From contig JAWKOD010000002.1 in the NCBI GenBank assembly GCA_041391385.1, positions 558,001 to 622,000 on the forward strand: 64,000 nt of DNA, given 5' to 3'. The notes beneath the pieces are model-generated. The model worked only from the letters and a program-made list of their open reading frames with translations. It was not told where the DNA came from and searched no databases. This DNA comes from CANIGN01 sp041391385 (GTDB taxonomy: Bacteria; Bdellovibrionota; UBA2428). A program made the position numbers and the translations under genes. Positions within the stretch are counted from its first letter, which is position 1. The number at the start of each line of letters is the position of its first letter. Shown one piece after another: positions 36,252-44,539 of this stretch.

Positions 36252-37540
36252 CGAACTGCGCTTCCTTCGTTCATGAGGGTCTTTTTTATGGCAACTTCAT
36301 TGAGAAGATTCTGTGATCTTTGAGCGATTTCTTCGGTTGCAACTTTAGAGACTTTCATTCGTAGCTTCTGAAGATACACAATGATTCCTTTTGTATCTAT
36401 ACTTACAAATTTTTGTGGATCTGGGTTGGGAAACTCTTGAAATGCCCCAGAAAGGGGTGACCAGAGGTTCTCAACCATTTGTAGGAGTTCCATTCCTGTG
36501 GATCCCAGAAGTAAAAAGTCGTTTTCAAGTGAATTAATTGCGAGTCGCTCATCTCTAAACTTTTCTAGAGTGAGACGTGCTTGTGCCGAAAATTCTGCAG
36601 GATTTAGGCTACCGGGAGTTACCGCACTTGTTTTAAGCTTATCGAGTTCTCTTAAAATACTTTCTAGTGTGAGAGCTTTTTGAACGTAGAGTTCTTTGAG
36701 CTGAGTAATGCTCTGAAAGCGTGCCGCTTTTAGTTTTTCTTCTTCAGCCTGGAGGGCCTCGCCTTCAGGCAAGATTCCTCGTTGTAAGGTAACTTCGCCT
36801 AAAAAGATATGATCTGCTTTTGCAATAAGTCGATATTTGCCAGTCGGAAGAGCAGCGCCAGAGTCTGAAAGAGGCCCAATGACAAAGTATCCATTTACAA
36901 TAGAAGTTTTGCCGTAGAGAATTTTTGGCAAGGGCATAAGGTTTGCCCCAGGAACAGGATAGAGTCTGTATTCAATTTCGCCTGCAGATATATTTGTAGA
37001 AACAGCGCCTTTAAGCACGGGGAATTCTTCGTCAATGCGGTCGCGAGCCAGCACATATCCGCTGCCTACAATGTCTTTACGGTTGCGATAAGTTCTTAAG
37101 TCAGCCCAGTCTTTATGGGTAAAGGGATCTTCAGTCTCAATGGGAGTAAAGGGCTGCACCGTTTTAATCTCTTGGGCGATCTCAACTTTTGAAGTTGGAT
37201 CCCAGAAATAATAAACTGTTGCTGCAACGAAAAGCACAAGAGAGCTCATAAGGAAAAAGCGAGCTCTGTCAGATTTGTTTTTAGCTGTGTTTTTTGCGTA
37301 TGGAATTTTTTCAAACTCAGAGGTAATTTCTTCACCCTCTTTTGCGCTGTACTTGAAAAGTTCGGAGAGTTCTTTGATTTCTTCTAAGGGTTTCCAGTCG
37401 CCCATGCCTTCGGTAAATGCATGAGATTCGGGTTGTAAATTTCCCGTTAGAATTCGGTGGCGAAGCTCGACTTCTTTTATGGGGCCAATTTCTTTATCGC
37501 CAGAGTATACGTACCAAAGTTTGTTGGGATCAGCTTCCAT
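36248..37540 (-). CDS. GYF_2-domain membrane protein
   Basis: About 430 residues. The N-terminal domain has LWYVYSGDKEIGPIKEVELR, GNLQPESHAF and GMGDWKPLEEI, which match GYF_2 (W-Y-x-x-x-x-x-x-x-G-P, then a W-x-P-x-x-x segment). A single hydrophobic helix follows (FFLMSSLVLFVAATVYYFW, near residue 95), then a periplasmic part with beta-rich and coiled-coil-like segments. The start ATG at 37540 (MEADPNK) is preferred; an upstream TTG/ATG at 37567 would add a short hydrophobic run (PSLFILNE). Coupled to the flavoprotein-like gene. GYF_2 proteins are thought to sense or bind partners, but no pathway is assigned. Confidence 0.72.
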   Translation of the reverse strand: MEADPNKLWYVYSGDKEIGPIKEVELRHRILTGNLQPESHAFTEGMGDWKPLEEIKELSELFKYSAKEGEEITSEFEKIPYAKNTAKNKSDRARFFLMSSLVLFVAATVYYFWDPTSKVEIAQEIKTVQPFTPIETEDPFTHKDWADLRTYRNRKDIVGSGYVLARDRIDEEFPVLKGAVSTNISAGEIEYRLYPVPGANLMPLPKILYGKTSIVNGYFVIGPLSDSGAALPTGKYRLIAKADHIFLGEVTLQRGILPEGEALQAEEEKLKAARFQSITQLKELYVQKALTLESILRELDKLKTSAVTPGSLNPAEFSAQARLTLEKFRDERLAINSLENDFLLLGSTGMELLQMVENLWSPLSGAFQEFPNPDPQKFVSIDTKGIIVYLQKLRMKVSKVATEEIAQRSQNLLNEVAIKKTLMNEGSAVR

Positions 37541-37649
37541 CTCATTTAGTATAAACAAGCTTGGCAATAGTTACAGCCTTGAATGCAATGTTCCTAGCTT
37601 AAACAGGTTTTTGCGCACGATATAAAGACTTTTTTAGTTATAGATGCTC

Positions 37650-39740
37650 TTAGTTACACGTACCGCTAATGGCTGAACCGTTTTCTGCATAGCAGCCACT
37701 GCCGGCATTTACACTTAGGGTATGTGCGCCAATATAGTTGAGATCTACAGAGCCATCTCCGCCAGCGCCACCGCTTCCGCCCGAGCCACCTGTACCACCT
37801 TTGTAAGTTGTGCCTGAGCAAACTTTGCTTTGAGGGTCGCCCGCGGTACCGACAGCTGAGGAACCACTTGCACTTGCGCTGCCTCCAGCGCCACCGCTAC
37901 TTCCGTAGCTTGCTGTAGCGTTAGCAGAATTAGATCCATCTCCACCAGAGCTCAATCCAAGTGCGCTTATGGTGCCAGTTCCAGCGAGAGTTTGAGTTGT
38001 AATGCTTATGGCTGCACCACCTGCGCCGCCAGCACCGCCTCCTCCTCCGCCTGAACCTTCAAGGTGATAGCCCCATGAGCCAGAACTACAAATGTTATTT
38101 TTGCGGCCTCTACCTGCTGTGCCGCCGCCACCGCCGCCACCGCCTCCGCCGCCACTACCTATTGCTCCAACAGCTGTTGCATGAGAGCCAGATGCTCCAG
38201 CACTTCCTGTTTCGCCATCGCTTAGCGTGCTTGAATCTGCTCTACAGAGAGCGTTTCCAGAGCATTGCGATCCTTTACTTCCGCCTGAGCCACCACTACC
38301 GCCAGTTGCGGCACTTGATCCATCTGTTCCATTGGTGGGTGAGCCCGATCCGCCGTTATTTCCACCACCATCTCCGCCGTCTCCGCCATCACCGCCGAGT
38401 TCGCCTCCGCCATTGCCCTGGAGTGTTCCATTCACCGTAACGGTCGCAGCTGTGAAACTAACAAATCCAAGAATATTCACTGTTCCATTAATCGTAATGC
38501 TGCACGTATTGTTATCGCCAATAGCAGTGCTGCCACCTCGTGTACCAATTGTTTCACTGCTCTTCACAATATCGCCCGAGCATGTGCCACAAGATCCATC
38601 CGCTAAGAAGGTGTCGCTGCCGCTACATGCAGAACAAGAAGAAGCTACGCTGGCTCCGTTCGTACAACTTGCTATTTGTCTTTGTTTTTTCGGGGAAGTC
38701 GCGAGAACTTCAGTCCATCCGGGAGTGATAGAGCAATCAGTGCCTCCATTGGCAGGCACAGGGTTATTGCAAAGTTGATAATCGTAAACATAAATTCCTT
38801 CAGTTTCCTGAGCCGAGGCAGACCACGCTCCGTTTACGGGACAGCCTCCTGTGTTACAGGCAACTGTTTGAGTTTCGGTATCCGCGCCAGAGCAACTTGC
38901 TCCACCATTTGCTGGTTCAGGATTTGTACATGTACGTGTTCTTTCTTGGTCAAGTGTGCCACCTCCACAGGTAACGCTGCATGAAGTGGTATTGTTCCAC
39001 GCGGTCCAACTCGACCAGCCACCATCAACCGGACAAGCCGGGAGAGAGCAGGCAACTGTTTGAACTTCATTTGTAAGGCCAGAGCAACTTGCTCCACCAA
39101 AAGCTGGCGCAGGGGAGTTGCAAGAACGTACACGTCTTTGAGTTTTTGTTCCTGAGCCACAAGTACCCGTGCAACTTGAAATATCGTACCAACTGTCCCA
39201 ATCGCTCCAGCCCCCATTTATGGGAGTGGGCGCAGAGGATGAAATGCTTGAGAAAGAATACGCTGTTTCTGCACTGACAGTGAGAGTGATATCGTCTGCT
39301 GCATTTGCTCCTCCGCAAATTCCATCTGGTCCACAGCTTGTGAGACTTGGCCCAGAAGAATCGTAAGCAAGAGGGGTTCCCCAGGCGTCATTTGCCCATC
39401 CCGGAATGTTCGAGTTGACGTAGGGGCCCTTCCAACCTTTTTTAATGTGTGGATTAAAGTCAGTTTGTGATCCCTGAGTTTCAAGTTCGCTGAGACTCGT
39501 CGGATAACGTCCCATGTCTGTCAAATATCCTTGCATCGTGAATTGGCCATTGAGTGTGAGTTCAGAGTTTCCTCGAATAATGCCTTTGAGGTCGGTCATT
39601 TTTTTGAGAGTCGTAGCACGTCTGGCATCATCTTTATAATTAATGTACTGGGTAGCACCAACCGCCGAAATTATTCCAATGAGGGCAATTGTCATTAAAA
39701 GTTCAACGGAGGTAAATCCATTGATTTGAACCTTGTACAT
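37650..39740 (-). CDS. Prepilin with GspG-like stalk, two thrombospondin type 1 repeats and a glycine-rich domain
   Basis: 696 residues. Class III leader MYKVQING is followed by FTSVELLMTIALIGII (Glu at +5). A GspG/major-pseudopilin-like region ends with GWKGPYV, DAWGTPLAY and SCGPDGICGGANAADDI. Two TSP1 repeats follow (about 176-236 and 240-300), each with GGWS-x-W-x-x-W, TCGSGT or TCGGGT, RRVRSC or ERTRTC, and GGASCSG. Then come a Cys-rich spacer and a Gly-rich C-terminal half (about 440-680) like that of the 8952-11498 adhesin. TSP1 modules usually mediate cell or matrix adhesion in animals. The product should be an assembled surface adhesin. It neighbours a PMT glycosyltransferase gene. 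Confidence 0.88.
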   Translation of the reverse strand: MYKVQINGFTSVELLMTIALIGIISAVGATQYINYKDDARRATTLKKMTDLKGIIRGNSELTLNGQFTMQGYLTDMGRYPTSLSELETQGSQTDFNPHIKKGWKGPYVNSNIPGWANDAWGTPLAYDSSGPSLTSCGPDGICGGANAADDITLTVSAETAYSFSSISSSAPTPINGGWSDWDSWYDISSCTGTCGSGTKTQRRVRSCNSPAPAFGGASCSGLTNEVQTVACSLPACPVDGGWSSWTAWNNTTSCSVTCGGGTLDQERTRTCTNPEPANGGASCSGADTETQTVACNTGGCPVNGAWSASAQETEGIYVYDYQLCNNPVPANGGTDCSITPGWTEVLATSPKKQRQIASCTNGASVASSCSACSGSDTFLADGSCGTCSGDIVKSSETIGTRGGSTAIGDNNTCSITINGTVNILGFVSFTAATVTVNGTLQGNGGGELGGDGGDGGDGGGNNGGSGSPTNGTDGSSAATGGSGGSGGSKGSQCSGNALCRADSSTLSDGETGSAGASGSHATAVGAIGSGGGGGGGGGGGTAGRGRKNNICSSGSWGYHLEGSGGGGGGAGGAGGAAISITTQTLAGTGTISALGLSSGGDGSNSANATASYGSSGGAGGSASASGSSAVGTAGDPQSKVCSGTTYKGGTGGSGGSGGAGGDGSVDLNYIGAHTLSVNAGSGCYAENGSAISGTCN

Positions 39741-39834
39741 ACTCCCAATTATTGTATCAATTTCGGCTGTTAAATAGACATTAAATAGACCCTTTCTTAA
39801 CGGTTTCTTGGCATACCCAAGGGGAATCTTTGGA

Positions 39835-41334
39835 TTAAGGGTCCATTCCTTTAATTTGTTTTAAGAATTGTCGTTTGCTTTCTTCTATCTCACAGGAAGG
39901 AAACTGGAGACCCCAAAAGGGAATAATGTCTTTTTCGTAGAGAGCGTTGCATTCAATGGGTTGGTAATAAACAAAATTTCTATACATGAAAAAGCCTTGG
40001 AAAAGGAGCAGTGGGATAAGGCAAAGTCCAGCTAGAATCGCTTTTCTTCTCTTTTCATTTTCATGATTTAAAAATTCTTGCATGACAAAAGCAAAGAGTA
40101 TCCAGCTAATAAAGAGCATAGGGAAATAGTGGTAGAGATAGAGGACTCTTTTAATAAAAAGCATGGGTATAAAAAATGCAAAATAAAGAAAGGTCATTGA
40201 AGCAAAGGCAGGGTTTTGGGAAATAAAAGCTGTGCCTCTTCTTGCCCAAAAACCTAGTGCAAAGAGGAGTCCCGTTAAGCCGACTAGCCATGCCCATGGA
40301 TTTGGAATGAGGTAGAGGTACATGTGCGAGCTTTCTGTTTTTTGCCATCTGTAAATCATGGGAAGAGATCCAAAGGGCCAGGCTATGGGGTAACTGCCTG
40401 TAGCAAGCTTTTCGCGTGGGTTAAGAGGGCTCACGTTTTTTTCGAAGTGAAAGATATAGCGAATGTTTTCGTAAAGTTTTGTTGGAAAGTTTTTCCAAGA
40501 ATCTTTTTCAAGGCCTAAAATCCATCTTTCATATTTGTCGGAAGCAAAGTAGTTCCCGTAGAGCATGAGTGAAGGCTGTACAGTTTTGCCCCTTTCTATA
40601 TGAATAGCCCAAATAGAAAGTGACAAAAAGCAAACAACTATGAAGTTCATAGGGAAAAGTTTCTTGAAAAGGGTGCGAGAATCTTTTTTGTAATAATAAA
40701 GTAGAGGCCACAGTACTAAGAGAGCAAGTCCAAAAATCTTTGTCATAAAGGCAAAGGTGAAGGCGAAAGACATGAGGAAGCTGAGTAAAGTGATACGTCT
40801 TGTCTTTGTTGCTGGAGATTTGAGAAGCCAAAAAAATGTCAAAATAGACAAAAGTTCTCCAAAAAGTAAAAAGGAATCTAGCATCGCTCCTCTTGAGTGA
40901 AGGAGGAGTGCCGTGTCGAGTATGGGGAGGAGCGAGAGCGCCGCGCTCATGAGGTAAGAACGTGTGATCCAAAATAGAATGGCCGTAAAAAGTAAGATGT
41001 TGAAAATTGAGAATAGAGAGGGGAAAAATCTATAACCTGCAAAAGAAAAAGAGGGCGTGAGTTTTTCGTGGGGGATGATGTCAAAATTTTCAAAACCGTA
41101 AGTATCCCCATCGTTCACTTTTAAAAGGAGCTCTCCTAAGGCAATTATAAGTTTTCCCAGTGGTGGGTGTGGCTCCATAAAGTAGGTGCCTTTTATATAT
41201 TTAGCGGCTGAGGCAATATGGTAGTTTTCGTCCCAAAAAAAAGTTTCAGGCTTCCAGTAGTCTTTCCAGTAAACGATGATGGCCAAGTAAAGAACTACAA
41301 AGCCCAGAAAGACAGATTTATAACTTCGTTTCAT
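39835..41334 (-). CDS. PMT-family (GT39) dolichyl/undecaprenyl-phosphate-mannose protein mannosyltransferase
   Basis: A 499-residue polytopic membrane protein with about 11 hydrophobic segments. The first periplasmic loop has the PMT catalytic pattern: WDENYHIASAAKYIKG with Asp-Glu at 35-36, then EPHPPLGKLIIALGELL (HPPLGK 56-61). A loop near 100 carries GYRFFPSLFS. The C-terminal hydrophobic region corresponds to the PMT_4TMC part. PMTs move mannose from a lipid carrier onto Ser/Thr of exported proteins. It is embedded among prepilin genes with Ser/Thr- and Trp-rich modules, so modification of those proteins is the natural inference. It is transcribed in the same direction as the TSP1 prepilin at 37650-39740, which lies downstream. 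Confidence 0.88.
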   Translation of the reverse strand: MKRSYKSVFLGFVVLYLAIIVYWKDYWKPETFFWDENYHIASAAKYIKGTYFMEPHPPLGKLIIALGELLLKVNDGDTYGFENFDIIPHEKLTPSFSFAGYRFFPSLFSIFNILLFTAILFWITRSYLMSAALSLLPILDTALLLHSRGAMLDSFLLFGELLSILTFFWLLKSPATKTRRITLLSFLMSFAFTFAFMTKIFGLALLVLWPLLYYYKKDSRTLFKKLFPMNFIVVCFLSLSIWAIHIERGKTVQPSLMLYGNYFASDKYERWILGLEKDSWKNFPTKLYENIRYIFHFEKNVSPLNPREKLATGSYPIAWPFGSLPMIYRWQKTESSHMYLYLIPNPWAWLVGLTGLLFALGFWARRGTAFISQNPAFASMTFLYFAFFIPMLFIKRVLYLYHYFPMLFISWILFAFVMQEFLNHENEKRRKAILAGLCLIPLLLFQGFFMYRNFVYYQPIECNALYEKDIIPFWGLQFPSCEIEESKRQFLKQIKGMDP

Positions 41335-41479
41335 GAACGCAAGTTCTACTTTACAGACACTTTATCGATTCTTTAAGAAAGCGTTAGCGGCCCCTGACGC
41401 ACAGCTTCCTTGCAGCTGTGTTCATTTTGCGTGAAGGAGTCTTTTTCGGGTCTTAAAGAAAAAATCACAGAATTGGGCC

Positions 41480-41508
41480 TATAATTATAGAGAGAGTCAT
41501 GTTGGGGA
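41480..41508 (+). promoter_or_regulatory. Possible promoter -10 and ribosome site for the prepilin operon
   Basis: TATAAT occurs at 41480-41485 and GGGGA at 41504-41508, eight bases before the ATG at 41517. No convincing -35 hexamer is seen at the normal distance. Confidence 0.35.
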
Positions 41509-41516
41509 AATCGTAA

Positions 41517-42002
41517 ATGAAAACAAAAAGTTCTCGTCAGGGGAGCATCTTGATTATGATGACGTTACTCATCGTCATTGCTTCAATGTATGTGACGGTT
41601 GCGCTTTTTGATATTCGAGGGACGGTTGACCAAGAACGTTTGTATAAAACCAAAAAACACATCACTTATTTGCAAAATGCAATTGAAGATTATCGTATTA
41701 ATAACCCCTCATATCCGATAACGGCATTTGAGACCCTTGTCGTCCAGCCTTCTGGTATGTCGAGTTGTTATTTAAGTTATTCGTCTAATTTTGCGACCAT
41801 GCAATATCCTCGTGGCTGGTGTGGTCCTTATTTGGATACAAGTTTGTTTTTGGGAAATACAACTGCATATAAAGAAGATGCTTGGGGCACAGGGATGGCG
41901 CTTTCTTCATCGCTTTCGGGTGGAGTGTATACTTACACTGTGAGAAGTTGTGGCGAAAACTTAGTGTGTGGAGATGCGGATGACATCACAATCGAGTTTT
42001 AG
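41517..42002 (+). CDS. Minor pseudopilin-like protein without Glu5
   Basis: 161 residues. The N-terminus SSRQG followed by SILIMMTLLIVIASMYVT has a prepilin-like leader and helix but Met at +5 instead of Glu, as in GspK-like tip pseudopilins. The C-terminal part has the GspG-like pattern RGWCGPYLD, EDAWGTGMAL and SCGENLVCGDADDITIEF. It is the first gene of a four-gene prepilin operon and overlaps the next gene. I infer a tip or initiating subunit of the assembly formed by the following three paralogues. Confidence 0.78.
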   Translation: MKTKSSRQGSILIMMTLLIVIASMYVTVALFDIRGTVDQERLYKTKKHITYLQNAIEDYRINNPSYPITAFETLVVQPSGMSSCYLSYSSNFATMQYPRGWCGPYLDTSLFLGNTTAYKEDAWGTGMALSSSLSGGVYTYTVRSCGENLVCGDADDITIEF

Positions 42003-43275
42003 TTACGCCTTTAATTCCAGCTCGAAACTGCGAGCGTTTACTCTCATTGAAGTCCTTATCGCTATTGCACTCATGAGTGTATTAACGACCATCGCATTGT
42101 CAACCATGGGTAACGTAGTGGATGATGCACGCTTTTCTCAAACGTCACGCGAAATGGAGCAAATTCGTAACGCTCTTGTCGGTGAGACTCAACGTTTGGA
42201 AACAGGGCTTCGTAAAAATTACGGTGATTTGGGTGATGTCGGTGCGCTTCCAACAACCTCACAAGGGCTAGACGTTTTATTCTCTGAAGGTTTAGCTGTA
42301 GCAGCGGGTGTTTCTTTATGGAGTGTATATGGCTCATATGGAATAGGCGCTGGTTGGAAGGGGCCTTACTTAGCGAATACGATAGACCAAGACTTTAGTC
42401 GTGATGCTTGGGGAAATTTATATGTTTACACAAATCCTACAGGTGTGAATGCCACTCTTATTAGCTATGGGGCGGATGGAGTATCAGGTGGAACAGGTTT
42501 TAATCAAGATATAGAAATTAGTATTCCTACGGAAGTTATTCGAGGTCGCTTGTTAGGGTATGTCGTTCAGGCGCAGGGTGATGTGGTGGGGGCCGATCAG
42601 GTTCCTTATTCAAGTAATGCCTATGTTGAGCTCTTTTATGCCAATGGGAGTGGAGGACTTGCTTCCCAAGGGCAAAATATTAGTGCAGGCAACAGCGGAC
42701 GATATACTTTTTCGAGTGTCCCCTTGGGGGTAGGCGCTATTAAAGTTTATATTCCTAATTCGACTTCTCCCACTCAAACCATTGGCCCGAGTATTGTAGA
42801 GCTCAACAAGGCGGCTACTGCTGCGGTTCCTCTTGCACAAGATACATCAACTATTTATGGAACAAGTTCGAATTGTACAACTGACGAAAATTATACAGTT
42901 TCCAATATGTCTATAGACAATGCCTCTCGCATGACAACTTTTACTTTGAGCTTAACTTCGAATTATGCATGGTCGGGGCCTTTTTATTATGAACAGCAAA
43001 GTGCAGCGACAATCAGTTATTTTACGATAAGCAATGTATTGGGTGGTACAAGTTCCTATTTTTCCTCAACGAATGGAATAACAAAAAGTTCGACGGGAGC
43101 AGGGATAGCAGCTCACACGAATCATAATTTTTCTTCTACTCAATTATTATCATCGGGGACTCATCAGTTTAAATTTTACTATAACCCAACAGGGTGGACC
43201 TCGAGTTCAGCGAGTTACATGCCTGTTTTCTATTATCAAATTGGATGCAAGTTCTTTCGTTTTGCACCGGAATAG
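41980..43275 (+). CDS. Prepilin with GspG-like domain and C-terminal beta-sandwich-like module, paralogue 1
   Basis: About 431 residues. Leader KLRA followed by FTLIEVLIAIALMSVL (Glu at +5); the residue before the cleavage point is Ala, not the usual Gly. GspG-like features: GWKGPYLA, RDAWGNLYVY, LISYGADGVSGGTG. After residue ~190 a repeat-like module begins with a carboxypeptidase-regulatory/Ig-like pattern (AYVELFYANGSGGLASQG, GRYTFSSVPLGVGAIKVYIP, TIGPSIVEL). The remaining C-terminal domain is unique to this copy. ATG 41980 has GGAG upstream and is preferred to GTG 41968. It overlaps the previous gene by about 23 bases. Confidence 0.83.
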   Translation: MTSQSSFSYAFNSSSKLRAFTLIEVLIAIALMSVLTTIALSTMGNVVDDARFSQTSREMEQIRNALVGETQRLETGLRKNYGDLGDVGALPTTSQGLDVLFSEGLAVAAGVSLWSVYGSYGIGAGWKGPYLANTIDQDFSRDAWGNLYVYTNPTGVNATLISYGADGVSGGTGFNQDIEISIPTEVIRGRLLGYVVQAQGDVVGADQVPYSSNAYVELFYANGSGGLASQGQNISAGNSGRYTFSSVPLGVGAIKVYIPNSTSPTQTIGPSIVELNKAATAAVPLAQDTSTIYGTSSNCTTDENYTVSNMSIDNASRMTTFTLSLTSNYAWSGPFYYEQQSAATISYFTISNVLGGTSSYFSSTNGITKSSTGAGIAAHTNHNFSSTQLLSSGTHQFKFYYNPTGWTSSSASYMPVFYYQIGCKFFRFAPE

Positions 43276-43286
43276 GGAGGAGTATT

Positions 43287-44537
43287 TTGAATTGTAAAAA
43301 ATCACTCAAAGGACTCACTCTTGTTGAAGTGCTTATGGTGCTCGCTCTTGTGGGTATTATCACCGCAGTGTCTCTTACAGTAATGGATTCTGTTGCAGAT
43401 GATCTTGCGTTCGAAAAAACGTACAACAAAATGTTGCAGATTCAGACGGCGCTCATAGGAGACTTAGATACGAACAAGCAAGGTTTGCGGGAGTACTATG
43501 GTTATATAGGTGATATGGGAGCACTTCCTGGATCGGCTGATGGATTGCAAGCGCTTATATTGCAGCCAGCAACGGCAGCAAGTTGGAGTGTGAATTCAAC
43601 CTCTAAAACAGGGATGGGCTGGAAGGGGCCATATCTCAAGGCAACACCGGGTGTGAATTGGTTTGTAGATGCATGGGGACGGGATATCATTTACAATGGA
43701 GGAGGGAATGCCTCTATATTGAGTTATGGTTCTGATGGGCAACCTGGAGGGACCGGAACTGCTGCTGACATTCAACTCGATGTCGGTTCAAACGTAACTA
43801 CATCTACAGTGTATGGAGTGATTAATACCAATAGTGTGCGATACGAGGGAAGCGCTGTTGTAGAATTATACTATCCAGATGGAAATGGTAACTTAGCTAC
43901 TGCAACTGAGTCTTTGACCTCGGTCGACAATGGCTACTTTTCATTTACAGATATTCCCTTTGGCGTAAGAGGGCTAAAGGTATTTCTTCCGAATAAAACG
44001 AGTCCACTTGATACCATTGGACCCGTTCTTCTTTCTATCGATCAAACTCGTTATATGATTCCGCATAACTATTTGGACTCAGCCCCTGGAGCTTTGCCTC
44101 ATACCTGTGCCAACGTAGGCGCGTTTTCTTACGTGTCGGGAACAATGAATCAATCGACAACAACAAATCGAGTTTATTTTGATCTTGATATTTCACAGAG
44201 CATGACGGTCAATGCTGTTTACTTTCAGGTTTCTAATGGCGCTAACTTTAGGGGCTTGAGGATCGGGAATGATATCAAAAATTGTGATGGATCCGGTACG
44301 GATGGCTTTAAGTGTTTAAGGTTTAATCTTTTCGGACTAAGTTTTACGGAGATTGAAGATACAAGTGCTCCATATGAGACAGATCTTTCTGCCTTCCCTG
44401 AGGTTCAGTTAAGCAATGAATGGACAATTCCAGCTGGTTCTAAGGTCGGCTCTTATATTGAGCTTTCGTCTTTGAGTACACCCGTTGAATGGATGGATAT
44501 TCGAATTGGTTGCAACCTTGTAAGGATTGAGGAGTAG
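43287..44537 (+). CDS. Prepilin with GspG-like domain and C-terminal beta-sandwich-like module, paralogue 2
   Basis: About 416 residues. Leader CKKSLKG followed by LTLVEVLMVLALVGII (Glu at +5). The TTG start at 43287 is supported by GGGAGGAG five bases before it and by its position directly after the previous stop codon; longer frames starting at 43194 overlap the previous gene without a ribosome site. The GspG-like stalk (GWKGPYLK, VDAWGRDIIY, LSYGSDGQPGGTG) and the module AVVELYYPDGNGNLATATE, FSFTDIPFGVRGLKVFLP repeat the pattern of paralogues 1 and 3. Confidence 0.83.
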   Translation: MNCKKSLKGLTLVEVLMVLALVGIITAVSLTVMDSVADDLAFEKTYNKMLQIQTALIGDLDTNKQGLREYYGYIGDMGALPGSADGLQALILQPATAASWSVNSTSKTGMGWKGPYLKATPGVNWFVDAWGRDIIYNGGGNASILSYGSDGQPGGTGTAADIQLDVGSNVTTSTVYGVINTNSVRYEGSAVVELYYPDGNGNLATATESLTSVDNGYFSFTDIPFGVRGLKVFLPNKTSPLDTIGPVLLSIDQTRYMIPHNYLDSAPGALPHTCANVGAFSYVSGTMNQSTTTNRVYFDLDISQSMTVNAVYFQVSNGANFRGLRIGNDIKNCDGSGTDGFKCLRFNLFGLSFTEIEDTSAPYETDLSAFPEVQLSNEWTIPAGSKVGSYIELSSLSTPVEWMDIRIGCNLVRIEE

Positions 44538-44539
44538 CT

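Noticed and set aside
38075..38778. Long Pro/His/Leu-rich frames on the plus strand opposite the TSP1 prepilin
   Set aside because: They are antisense shadows of the Gly-rich coding sequence; no ribosome sites and no family resemblance. Similar Pro-rich frames at 8100-8309, 10255-10491 and 10645-10854 are rejected for the same reason.
41399..41420. Inverted repeat CACAGCT/AGCTGTG upstream of the prepilin operon
   Set aside because: Short stem, no T run, and not at a gene end; not enough to call a terminator or operator.
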